Origin: Streptomyces sp. CCM_MD2014
GTDB taxonomy: Bacteria > Actinomycetota > Actinomycetes > Streptomycetales > Streptomycetaceae
Assembly (NCBI RefSeq): GCF_000772045.1
Contig: NZ_CP009754.1
Location: forward strand, 6,076,001 to 6,140,000
DNA length: 64,000 nucleotides
Direction of reading: 5' to 3'
This document shows positions 22,460 to 30,581 of this stretch, one piece after another. The notes below the pieces were generated by a model that was not told the DNA's origin, searched no databases, and saw only the letters and a list, made by a program, of their open reading frames with translations. Position numbers and translations under genes: made by a program. Positions within the stretch are counted from its first letter, which is position 1, and every line of letters begins with the position of its first letter.

Positions 22460-23965
22460 ATGCGCCCCGCCCGCTTCACCCTCGACCCCGCCTTCACCGT
22501 CGGCGCCGTCAACCCCCGCCTCTTCGGCTCCTTCGTCGAACACCTCGGACGCTGCGTGTACACCGGCGTCTTCGAACCGGGCCACCCCACCGCGGACGCC
22601 GAGGGCCTGCGCCAGGACGTGCTGGACCTGGTCCGCGAGCTCGGTGTGACCGCCGTGCGCTACCCCGGCGGCAACTTCGTCTCCGGCTACAAGTGGGAGG
22701 ACTCGGTCGGCCCGGTGGAGGACCGCCCGCGCCGCCTCGACCTCGCCTGGCGCTCCACCGAGACCAACCGCTTCGGCCTCTCCGAGTACATCGCCTTCCT
22801 CAAGAAGATCGGCCCCCAGGCCGAGCCCATGATGGCCGTCAACCTCGGCACCCGCGGCGTGGCCGAGGCCCTGGAACTCCAGGAGTACGCCAACCACCCC
22901 TCCGGCACGGCCCTGTCCGACCTGCGCGCCGAGCACGGCGACAAGGACCCCTTCGGCATCCGCCTGTGGTGCCTCGGCAACGAGATGGACGGCCCCTGGC
23001 AGACCGGCCACAAGACCGCCGAGGAGTACGGCCGCCTCGCCGCCGAGACCGCCCGTGCCATGCGCCAGATCGACCCGGACGTCGAACTCGTCGCCTGCGG
23101 TTCGTCGAGCCAGGCGATGGACACCTTCGCCGCCTGGGAGGCGACCGTCCTGAAGGAGACCTACGACCTGGTCGACCACATCTCCCTGCACGCCTACTAC
23201 GAGCCGCACGACGGGGACGTCGACTCCTTCCTCGCCTCCGCCGTGGACATGGAGTCGTTCATCGAGAACGTCGTGGCCACCTGCGACCACGTCGGCGCCC
23301 GCCTCAAGTCGAAGAAGAAGATCAACCTCTCCTTCGACGAGTGGAACGTCTGGTACATGACCAAGACGCAGGCCGAGGTCAGCCCCCTGGACTGGCCCGA
23401 GGCGCCCCGCCTGCTCGAGGACAACTACAGCGTCATGGACGCGGTCGTCTTCGGCTCGCTGCTGATCGCCCTGCTGCGGCACGCCGACCGCGTCACCGTG
23501 GCCTGCCTCGCCCAGCTCGTCAACGTCATCGCCCCGATCATGACCGAGCCGGGCGGCCCGGCCTGGCGCCAGACGACCTTCTTCCCCTTCTCCCAGGCCT
23601 CGAAGTACGGCCGCGGCGAGGTCCTCGACGTCCGCGTGGACTCCCCGACGTACGACACCGCGAAGTACGGCGAGGCCGACCTCCTGCACGCCACCGCCGT
23701 GCGCGCCGAGGACGGCTCGGTCACCGTCTTCGCCGTCAACCGCTCCCGCACCGAGGCCCTCCCGCTGGAGGTCGCCCTCAGCGGCCTGCACCTGACGGAG
23801 GTCGTCGAGCACAGCGCCCTCGCGGACGCCGACCCCGACGCCCGCAACACCCTCGCCGACCCCGAGCGCGTCGCCCCGCACCCGGTGGACGGCACGACCC
23901 TGGCCGAGGGCACGCTCACCGCCGCCCTCGAACCGCTCTCCTGGAACGTGATCCGGCTGCGCTGA
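22460..23965 (+). CDS. GH51 alpha-L-arabinofuranosidase
   Basis: 501 residues, full length for the intracellular GH51 group, without signal peptide. WCLGNEMDGPW holds the acid/base E175, and LSFDEWNVWY the nucleophile E294; RYPGGNFVSGYKWEDSVGP is a conserved family segment. It releases terminal L-arabinofuranose from arabino-oligosaccharides, consistent with import by the preceding ABC genes and outside cleavage by the GH43 arabinanase at 29.6 kb. AAAGGAC precedes the ATG. It ends at a hairpin shared with the convergent GH35-like gene. Confidence 0.93.
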   Translation: MRPARFTLDPAFTVGAVNPRLFGSFVEHLGRCVYTGVFEPGHPTADAEGLRQDVLDLVRELGVTAVRYPGGNFVSGYKWEDSVGPVEDRPRRLDLAWRSTETNRFGLSEYIAFLKKIGPQAEPMMAVNLGTRGVAEALELQEYANHPSGTALSDLRAEHGDKDPFGIRLWCLGNEMDGPWQTGHKTAEEYGRLAAETARAMRQIDPDVELVACGSSSQAMDTFAAWEATVLKETYDLVDHISLHAYYEPHDGDVDSFLASAVDMESFIENVVATCDHVGARLKSKKKINLSFDEWNVWYMTKTQAEVSPLDWPEAPRLLEDNYSVMDAVVFGSLLIALLRHADRVTVACLAQLVNVIAPIMTEPGGPAWRQTTFFPFSQASKYGRGEVLDVRVDSPTYDTAKYGEADLLHATAVRAEDGSVTVFAVNRSRTEALPLEVALSGLHLTEVVEHSALADADPDARNTLADPERVAPHPVDGTTLAEGTLTAALEPLSWNVIRLR

Positions 23966-23967
23966 CC

Positions 23968-23990
23968 CCGGCGCCGGTCAGCGGCGCCGG
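23968..23990. terminator. Bidirectional terminator between GH51 and GH35-like genes
   Basis: CCGGCGCC-N7-GGCGCCGG, perfect eight-base arms, starting two bases after the GH51 stop and overlapping the last codons of the convergent gene. Confidence 0.7.
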
Positions 23991-26734
23991 CCGGGGGAGG
24001 GAACGGGCTTCACCGGGACTCCTCCGGCCGCGCTGCCCAGCAGCTCCAGGCGCACCGGGCCGAGGGCCGGCGCCGCGGTGCCGGGGGACAGGACCGCGAG
24101 GGCCAGGGTGTTGGCGGCGGCGCGGGTGCGCAGGATGCCGTTCGGGAGGACGAAGGTGTGGGGGCTTCCCTCGGCGCCGCCCGCGTACTCGCCCATGTTC
24201 CAGCCGTTCAGGAAGACCTGGACGCGCACGTCCCGGTCCGGGGAGCCGTCCAGGACGAGGCCCACGGAGGCGTCGATCTCCGGTGGGACGTCCAGCCGGA
24301 ACGTGGTCCGGTACCAGGTCACGCCCTGGCGCCGCTCCTCGTCCGGGGCGGCCGACGGGGACCCCGGCTCCCAGGCGCCGTCGTCGTACCCGGGCAGGTG
24401 CCAGCCGTGACGCTCCCCGTACAGGCCGCCGTGGTTGAGCGGGCCGCGCACCGGGTCGGGGGCGGCCGCGCCCATGATCCGCCAGTGGACGTCGGGTGCG
24501 GCGCCCTCGAAGCGGGCCGAGGTCAGGCCGCGGGCCGCCCGGTAGGCGTCCTGGGCGTGCTGCGTGCGCCGGACCAGGACGGAGAGAAGGGCGGGTTCGC
24601 CGTCCTCTCCGTCCCGCGCGCGCAGGGCCTGCGGCAGCCGGAAGTCCGCCGTTGCCGTCCACGTGCCCCTGCCGTCGCCGGGCCCGTCCGGCCGGTGGCT
24701 GCCCAGCGGCTCGCCGTCCAGCCAGGCCATCAGCAGGCCGTGCGCGCCGGTGCTGTACGACAGGGACACCGACTCCAGACCGGAGGCGCCGGTGAGGCGG
24801 GCCCGGTACCAGACGTCGCCGTAGTGGAAGCCGTAGTCGTCGGCGAAGAGCACGGGCTGCCCGTCGGGGACCGGGGTCGTGCTGTGCGAGGTGCGGCGGT
24901 CGGCGACCGGCCAGCCCTCGTCGCCGTAGTCGGGCTCGCGCTCGAAGTTCTCCGCGCGCCGCCGCCAGCCGTCGAGCGCGGGCAGGACCAGGCCGGGCAC
25001 GCCCGGCAGCGGCCACACGGTCATCAGGCTCAGGGCGCGGCCGAGGCCCGACTGCACCCGCTCGCCGTTCCAGGTGACGTCGGTGATCCCGGGCGGCGCC
25101 CACACCTCCAACTCGCGCTCGTCGACCGTGTCGCCGGTGAGCCGGACCACGGGACCGTCCAGGGCGGCCTCGCGCAGCAGCTCGGGGCCGCGCACCAGGA
25201 TGCGGCCCGACGGGGTCTCGTACGGCCACAGCCGCAGGGAGGCGGCGTCGTCGGCGAAGAGGAGGAGCAGGGTGCGGTCGGTCTCGCCGCTGCGCACCCG
25301 CACCCGGGTCAGCCGGTCCTCCTTCAGCGGCACCATCACGTGCAGCCTGCCGTGGTCGAAGGTCCAGGCGGCCTCCTCGTCCAGCCGGGTCGGCCACGGC
25401 TCGTCCGGGCAGTCGAGGACCAGGTGGGCCATCTCGCCGGCCCGCCCCACGAACGCGGCGATGTCCAGCTTCCCGACGCTCAGGGCCAGCATGGGCTGCA
25501 CGGTGGCGTACGCGAGTGTGCGCCCGGCGCCCAGGCGGAGCCCGGTGGCGAGCAGCTTGGCGTCCCGGGCGGGGACGGTGACCTCCACCTCGGTCCCGCC
25601 CATCGGCACCGTCGAGGTGACGTCGGCCGCGGAGTCGTTGCGCAGGACGTACGCCTGGGCGCCGGTGTCCGGGTTGGCCAGGCGTCGGACCCGGATACGG
25701 GGGTCCGCGGCCCGGATCGCCGGTGCCTGGGTCATCCGGGTGAAGTCCGGGACGTGGCGCAGGAGGTGGCCGAGCTGGTGGAGCGGCGCGAGCTTGGCCG
25801 TCGGGCGGCGCGCCTCGTCGATCGCGGCGGTGGGGTCGTACGTCGGTGAGGGCGCCGACGGCGCGGGCAGCCACCCCCACGAGGTGCCGCCGAACGCCGT
25901 GTGGACGTTGTGCAGTGTGCTCCCGTGGCCGAGGCGGGCGAAGTGGAGCCGCCGCGCCTCGGCGGCGTCCCGGGTCCGCTCGGGCTCCTCCCAGGCGAGC
26001 GGGGAGTCGGCGTGCAGCAGGGGCACCTCGATGCCGTCGGCGCGCAGCCGCTCGCGCAGATGGTCCAGGTCGGCGCGCTCGGGGGTGTCGGCCCGGTAGA
26101 GCAGCACGGTGCCGCTGCCCCGGGTGAACTGGTGGCGGGCGGCGATGGCGTTCACCCGGCTCAGCCACTCGTCGGCGTGGCGCAGATACGCGGGGTCGGT
26201 GGACCTGGCCCGGGCCCCGACCGTCGTCAGCCAGCCGGGAAGCCCCCCGGCGTCCACGTCCGCGCCGATGTACGGGCCGGGGTGCAGGACGACGTACAGA
26301 GCGCACTCGGCGGCCGTGCGCAGGAACAGGTCGAGGTCGCGGACGCCGGTGAAGTCGTACCTGCCGGGGGCGGGGGAGTGCTGGTTCCAGGCGAGGCGGA
26401 CGGTGACCGCGTTGTGGCCGTACGCCCGCAGCTTCTGCAGCACGTCCCGCCACAGGGACGGGCTCGGCAGCCGGAACGGATGCATCTCGCCGGACCACAG
26501 CGCCAGCCGCCTGCCGTCCACCAGCAGGGAGTACCGGTCCAGGGCGACCCGGTGGCGCCGGCCGTCGGCGCCGGGCGGGCCGGGTGGCGGCCCGGTGGGC
26601 ACGGGGCCGGGACCGGCGGAGTAGGGCAGTGCCGCGCTGCTCACGCTGCCGCCGAGCGCGAGACCGAGGACGGTGGTGCCCGCGAGGGCGCTGAACGCTC
26701 GTCTGCCGAGCCTGTGGGGCCTGCTGAGCTCCAA
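23978..26734 (-). CDS. GH35-like secreted protein lacking the normal catalytic residues
   Basis: 918 residues from a TTG start (AGGAGAGG seven bases upstream). The N-terminus RLGRRAFSALAGTTVLGLALGG is a Tat signal. The barrel starts as in GH35 beta-galactosidases (LWSGEMHPFRLPSPSLWRD; NQHSPAPGRYDF; HPGPYIGAD), and C-terminal jelly-roll domains follow (GVTWYRTTFRLDVPPE, VQVFLNGWNMGEY). The acid/base motif ENEYG is replaced by LLYRADTPE (211-219). The segment between HADS (241) and FGGTSWGW (281) is only about 40 residues, so the stretch normally carrying the nucleophile glutamate is absent. It may bind galactan or arabinogalactan rather than cleave it, or use other residues. Confidence 0.75.
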   Translation of the reverse strand: MELSRPHRLGRRAFSALAGTTVLGLALGGSVSSAALPYSAGPGPVPTGPPPGPPGADGRRHRVALDRYSLLVDGRRLALWSGEMHPFRLPSPSLWRDVLQKLRAYGHNAVTVRLAWNQHSPAPGRYDFTGVRDLDLFLRTAAECALYVVLHPGPYIGADVDAGGLPGWLTTVGARARSTDPAYLRHADEWLSRVNAIAARHQFTRGSGTVLLYRADTPERADLDHLRERLRADGIEVPLLHADSPLAWEEPERTRDAAEARRLHFARLGHGSTLHNVHTAFGGTSWGWLPAPSAPSPTYDPTAAIDEARRPTAKLAPLHQLGHLLRHVPDFTRMTQAPAIRAADPRIRVRRLANPDTGAQAYVLRNDSAADVTSTVPMGGTEVEVTVPARDAKLLATGLRLGAGRTLAYATVQPMLALSVGKLDIAAFVGRAGEMAHLVLDCPDEPWPTRLDEEAAWTFDHGRLHVMVPLKEDRLTRVRVRSGETDRTLLLLFADDAASLRLWPYETPSGRILVRGPELLREAALDGPVVRLTGDTVDERELEVWAPPGITDVTWNGERVQSGLGRALSLMTVWPLPGVPGLVLPALDGWRRRAENFEREPDYGDEGWPVADRRTSHSTTPVPDGQPVLFADDYGFHYGDVWYRARLTGASGLESVSLSYSTGAHGLLMAWLDGEPLGSHRPDGPGDGRGTWTATADFRLPQALRARDGEDGEPALLSVLVRRTQHAQDAYRAARGLTSARFEGAAPDVHWRIMGAAAPDPVRGPLNHGGLYGERHGWHLPGYDDGAWEPGSPSAAPDEERRQGVTWYRTTFRLDVPPEIDASVGLVLDGSPDRDVRVQVFLNGWNMGEYAGGAEGSPHTFVLPNGILRTRAAANTLALAVLSPGTAAPALGPVRLELLGSAAGGVPVKPVPSPGRRR

Positions 26735-27068
26735 GGGAGCCTCTCCTGTTGCGCGCGGTACCTCTGGTCCCGTCGGCTGCCCGGGACCGCCTGTGCCGGG
26801 CCATTGTCCCAGCGGACGCCCCATGGTCCGGTACGAGGACCGCGGCGCGTGCGGACCGCACACACTTTCTGGGGGTGGGCGCCGGCCCGCCGGGACGGGA
26901 ACGCCCCGATGTGAATGGCCGGGAGTGCGTCTGTGCGGGCCCGGCGGGGCTCCCTACGATGCGACCGGTCCGTGAATGTCATGTGCACACCATGTGTAGA
27001 TGGCGGACGCATTCAACGACATCTCGTTCCACCGCATCCACCCCCCCACCGACCGGGATGGGAGACCC
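26735..27068. other. 334-base divergent intergenic region
   Basis: Promoters for the GH35-like gene (left) and the DUF4360 gene (right) must lie here. A short inverted repeat GTGCGG-A-CCGCAC is at 26849-26861. No TGTTCG box and no AAGCGCTT operator are present, so these two genes seem outside the regulon that covers the arabinanase. No gene was seen. Confidence 0.5.
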
Positions 27069-27722
27069 ATGGCCACCGGCCTGCTCCTGAGCGGCACGAT
27101 CGCCGCGCTCCTCACCTCCGTGCTGCCCGCGCAGCACCAGCCCTCCGGCGGGTTCGAGGACCCGCCGCCGGACAAGATCGTCATCAAGATCGCCACCGTC
27201 AACGGCTCCGGCTGCCCGCAGGGCACGGCGGCGGTCGCCGTCTCCGAGGACAACACGGCGTTCACCGTCACCTACAGCGACTACCTCGCCCAGGCGGGCG
27301 GCGACTCCGCGCCCACCGACTTCCGCAAGAACTGCCAGCTCAACCTGCTCGTGCACGTCCCGCAGGGCTTCACCTACGCCGTCGCCGGCGCCGACTACCG
27401 CGGCTTCGCCGCGCTCCAGCCCGGCGCGAGGGGCACCCAGCGGGCCTCGTACTACTTCCAGGGCTCCCCGAACACGGAGTACCGCACCCATCCCTTCGGC
27501 GGCCCGTACAACGACAACTGGCAGGCCACCGACAGCACCGACTGGGCGCAGCTGGTCTGGGCGCCCTGCGGGGTCCAGCGCAACTTCAACATCAACACCG
27601 AGCTGCGGGTGAGCACCGGGACCTCCGACCCCGGCCGGGTGAGCTTCATGACCATGGACTCGACCGACGGCGACATCAGCACCGTCTACCACCTGGCGTG
27701 GAAGGAGTGCCCGGAGTCCTGA
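27069..27722 (+). CDS. Secreted DUF4360-like protein
   Basis: 217 residues with a short signal peptide (TGLLLSGTIAALLTSVLPAQ). The mature part reads KIVIKIATVNGSGCPQGTAAVAVSEDNTAFTVTYSDY..., then RKNCQLNLLVHVPQGFTYAV, the pattern of DUF4360 proteins: small secreted beta-rich proteins with paired cysteines and no known activity. Four cysteines are seen in the mature part. GGGAGACC precedes this ATG; an in-frame ATG 23 codons upstream would put charged residues before the signal. It ends at a strong hairpin shared with the convergent gene. Confidence 0.8.
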   Translation: MATGLLLSGTIAALLTSVLPAQHQPSGGFEDPPPDKIVIKIATVNGSGCPQGTAAVAVSEDNTAFTVTYSDYLAQAGGDSAPTDFRKNCQLNLLVHVPQGFTYAVAGADYRGFAALQPGARGTQRASYYFQGSPNTEYRTHPFGGPYNDNWQATDSTDWAQLVWAPCGVQRNFNINTELRVSTGTSDPGRVSFMTMDSTDGDISTVYHLAWKECPES

Positions 27723-27730
27723 CCCGGGGC

Positions 27731-27757
27731 GCCCGCCGCGCTCACCTCGCGGCGGGC
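27731..27757. terminator. Bidirectional terminator, 10-base perfect arms
   Basis: GCCCGCCGCG-CTCACCT-CGCGGCGGGC between the DUF4360 gene and the convergent PstS-like gene; overlaps the last codons of the latter. Confidence 0.75.
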
Positions 27758-29310
27758 GAGCCGTCCGGCCGGCACAGCAGCGGCTTGTCCAGCTCGGCGC
27801 AGGGGCGGTGGCCCTTGGAGCGGACGATGTCCTTGCCGACCTCGTTGGCCAGGTAGCGCAGGAAGCCCGCCGCGATCGAGTCGGCCGGCGGTTCGCCGTA
27901 GGTGTAGGCGATCTCCGTCTGCCAGTACGGGTACGCCCCCTGGTCGGCGCCCTCCAGGGTGGCCGGGTAGCCGTCGATGCGGATCTGCCGGACGCCGTCG
28001 TGCGTGGCGGCGGCGCCCACCTCGCTGTGCCCCAGGGCGCCCGGGGTGGAGGCCACCGTGTCCAGCAGCGTCCCGGTGCCGCCCACCTCGCAGCGGCCCG
28101 GCCGGTCCCGGTCGAGCCCGGCGCAGTCGGGGGCGGTGACCGCGGGGAGGGCGCGGCCGTCGAGGACCTGCTGTTCGAGCGTGGTCCGGGTGCCCGAGCC
28201 GGGGTTGCGGCTGATCAGGTGCACGGGCACGTCGTTGCCCCTGACCTGGCTCCAGTTGGTGATCCTCCCGGCGTAGATGTCCCGCACCTGCCGCAGGGAC
28301 AGGTCCTCGACTCCCGCGTCCTTGTGCACGACCAGGGTGAACAGGGACAGCGCGACGGGCCTCGGCAGCAGGCGCGGGCGGCCCTCCGACTTCGGTCCGT
28401 CGCTGAACGCCAGCCGGTCGCCCAGGCCCCGGCCGCCGGTGAGCCGGGCGTCGGCCCCGGCACGGGCGAGGGTGTCGAGCCCGTCGACGCTGCCCTTGAA
28501 GGAGGTGGCGGTGAGCGGGATGTGCGCGTCCGGGCAGGTCCGCTCGTACTGCCGCGCGGCCTCCCGCAGCACCGGCGCGAAGGCCGTGGAGCCCGACAGG
28601 TGCAGGGTTCCGGCGGCACAGTCCAGCGGTGCGGCGGCCTCGTCGCCGCCGGTCAGGGCGAACGCGGACTGGGTGGCGCTCACCAGGATCAGCGAGGCGA
28701 GCAGCCAGCGGACCTGGCGCGAGGCGAAGGGGTAGTACGCGGTCTTCCTGATGTTCCCGCCGCGCACCCCGCCGACGATCCCCGCCGTGACCTCCGGTTC
28801 CGGGAACTCCGGTTCGGTGAAACCCTCTTCGCGGTCCAGGACCGCCAGGACCTTGTAGTGAGCCCGGCGGTTGAGGATCACCTTGGGCAGCTTGATCTCC
28901 CGGCCCGTGGTCTCGAAGCCCTCGGCCCCCGGCACGAAGAAGGTGGGCGGCACCTGCGGGCTGCGCTCGGTGACGGTCATGCCGACCACACGGCGGCCGG
29001 GGAAGGCGATGCGTATGCCCACGGGGTCGTTGGCCGGGGCGACGTAGTCGGCGGCGACCACGGGGGTCCAGCCGGCGTTCTCGATCCGCAGCAGGACGAC
29101 CGAGGGGTCGCGCAGGTTCGTGCCGTCCCACTGCATGCGCTGCAACACCGTCGTGGCGGGCCCCGAGGCGGCCGAGTCCCGGATGGTGGTGTCAAGCTGG
29201 ACCCGGTAGCCGAGCCGTTTGCGGCCCGCCAGCACGAACTCCCACAGCGCGGCCGCGACGGGCACGGCCAGGCCCAGGACGGCGGCCACGGAACCCCAGG
29301 ACACACTCAC
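27742..29310 (-). CDS. Membrane-anchored PstS-like substrate-binding protein with extra N-terminal domain
   Basis: 522 residues. Segment 1 is hydrophobic (about 5-27) and is followed by GRKRLGYR, then an approximately 170-residue soluble domain, a second hydrophobic segment (about 198-218, VRWLLASLILVSATQSAFAL), and then a phosphate-binding-protein-like domain: LHLSGSTAFAPVL, DARLTGG, VHKDAGVEDLSLRQVRDIYAGRITNWSQV, RNPGSGTRTTLEQ. The positive charge after segment 1 suggests that the middle domain is cytoplasmic and the binding domain outside. No Pst permease is adjacent. It may sense rather than import a ligand. GTG start has GGGGGAG upstream. Confidence 0.75.
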   Translation of the reverse strand: MSVSWGSVAAVLGLAVPVAAALWEFVLAGRKRLGYRVQLDTTIRDSAASGPATTVLQRMQWDGTNLRDPSVVLLRIENAGWTPVVAADYVAPANDPVGIRIAFPGRRVVGMTVTERSPQVPPTFFVPGAEGFETTGREIKLPKVILNRRAHYKVLAVLDREEGFTEPEFPEPEVTAGIVGGVRGGNIRKTAYYPFASRQVRWLLASLILVSATQSAFALTGGDEAAAPLDCAAGTLHLSGSTAFAPVLREAARQYERTCPDAHIPLTATSFKGSVDGLDTLARAGADARLTGGRGLGDRLAFSDGPKSEGRPRLLPRPVALSLFTLVVHKDAGVEDLSLRQVRDIYAGRITNWSQVRGNDVPVHLISRNPGSGTRTTLEQQVLDGRALPAVTAPDCAGLDRDRPGRCEVGGTGTLLDTVASTPGALGHSEVGAAATHDGVRQIRIDGYPATLEGADQGAYPYWQTEIAYTYGEPPADSIAAGFLRYLANEVGKDIVRSKGHRPCAELDKPLLCRPDGSPAAR

Positions 29311-29469
29311 GTCCGGCTCCCCCTCAGGACGGTGACACGGGAGGCCATGGTGACGGTGGAGGGGAGGGACGGGGCGCGGAAGCGGCGACTCCCCGGTTCG
29401 AATTCACGCGCGGGTCACCTTCGACACCCGGCGTTTTCCGGACATCAACCGCCGCTGCCGCCCGGGGCG

Positions 29470-29498
29470 TTGACGCGCAAGCGCTTCGATTCTAGGTT
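29470..29498 (+). promoter_or_regulatory. Arabinanase promoter with embedded LacI-type operator
   Basis: TTGACG, 17-base spacer, TAGGTT, with AAGCGCTT in the spacer. It shares its first 18 bases with the promoter at 19162 and has the same spacing. Confidence 0.75.
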
Positions 29499-29530
29499 CC
29501 GTGACTGCGCAGCGTCCGACAACACGACCA

Positions 29531-29550
29531 ATGTTCGAGCAACCGAACAT
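29531..29550. promoter_or_regulatory. IclR-type box ATGTTCG-AGCAAC-CGAACAT
   Basis: Perfect seven-base arms with a six-base centre, the best match in the window to TGTTCG-N6-CGAACA. It lies between the -10 and the arabinanase start, as in the ABC operon. Confidence 0.7.
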
Positions 29551-29573
29551 GAGAAGTGGAACAGGAGCCCCAC

Positions 29574-30542
29574 ATGCGTCGCAGACGAGCCGCCCTCCTC
29601 GCGCTTCCCGCCGCCGCCCTGCTCGCCCTCGTCCCCTCCACGGCGTCGGCCTACCCCGGCCCCGGCCGGGTCACCGGCTCCGTCGTCACCCACGACCCGA
29701 CGATGATCCGCACCGCGTCCGGGCAGTACCGGCTCTACGCCACCGGCGGCGGCATCAGCAGCAAGTCGTCCTCGGACCGCACCGCCTTCGCCGCGGGCGC
29801 CGACGCCTTCGGCACCCGGCCCGGCTGGTGGTCGCGGTACTCCGACGTCCCCGAGGCCTGGGCGCCCGACATCTCGTACCACGGCGGCAAGTACCTGATG
29901 TACTACTCCGTCTCGTCCTTCGGCGAGAACACCTCCGCCATCGGACTCGCGGGCTCCACCACCGGGGCGCCGGGCAGCTGGAGCGACTACGGCATCGTCT
30001 ACACCTCGACCTCCGCCAGCGACTACAACGCCATCGACCCGAACCTCTTCGTCGACGACGACGGGACGTGGTGGCTCTCCTTCGGCAGCTGGTGGACCGG
30101 CATCAAGATGATCCGCATCGACCCGGCCACCGGCAAGCAGCACGCCTCGGACACCGCCCGCCGCTCCCTCGCCTCCCGCCCGACCGGCACCAAGGCCGTC
30201 GAGGCGCCGTACGTCGTCAAGAGGAACGGGTACTACTACCTCTTCGCCTCGTACGACGTCTGCTGCGACGGCACCAGCTCCACCTACAAGGTCAAGGTCG
30301 GCCGGGCGACCAGCGTCACCGGGCCCTACCTGGACCGCAACGGCGTCTCGATGATGGACAACGGCGGGACGCCGGTCCTGGAGTCGCACGGCAGCGTCAT
30401 CGGCCCCGGCGGTCAGTCGATCATGAACGACGTGGACGGCGACCTGATCGTCTACCACTACTACGACGGCAACGACAACGGCACGCCCAAGCTCGGCATC
30501 AACCTGCTGGACTGGAGCAGCGGCTGGCCCGTGGCCTACTGA
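29574..30542 (+). CDS. GH43 endo-1,5-alpha-L-arabinanase, secreted
   Basis: 322 residues. The first 27 are a Sec signal (RRRRAALLALPAAALLALVP, cleavage near ASA-YP). The five-bladed propeller shows the three GH43 acids: HDPTMI (D41), AIDPNLF (D155) and VEAPYVV (E210). It cuts arabinan outside the cell into oligosaccharides for the importer at 19.2 kb and the GH51 enzyme. AGGAG precedes the ATG. Its promoter carries both the LacI-type operator and the IclR-type box of the importer operon, so the two transcripts should respond together. Confidence 0.93.
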   Translation: MRRRRAALLALPAAALLALVPSTASAYPGPGRVTGSVVTHDPTMIRTASGQYRLYATGGGISSKSSSDRTAFAAGADAFGTRPGWWSRYSDVPEAWAPDISYHGGKYLMYYSVSSFGENTSAIGLAGSTTGAPGSWSDYGIVYTSTSASDYNAIDPNLFVDDDGTWWLSFGSWWTGIKMIRIDPATGKQHASDTARRSLASRPTGTKAVEAPYVVKRNGYYYLFASYDVCCDGTSSTYKVKVGRATSVTGPYLDRNGVSMMDNGGTPVLESHGSVIGPGGQSIMNDVDGDLIVYHYYDGNDNGTPKLGINLLDWSSGWPVAY

Positions 30543-30581
30543 CCCGCCCGCCCCGAGGGGCCCGCACGCCGGCCCCGGTCA

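Noticed and set aside
26849..26861. Inverted repeat GTGCGG-A-CCGCAC as operator
   Set aside because: Too short to stand out in GC-rich DNA and without a second copy.
27808..29706. Long plus-strand open frame over the PstS-like gene
   Set aside because: Arg/Gly/Ala-rich shadow with no domain, and the minus strand has a recognisable binding-protein domain.
30550..30561. Hairpin GCCCC-GA-GGGGC between arabinanase and PucR genes as terminator
   Set aside because: A two-base loop and five-base stem are too weak to call.
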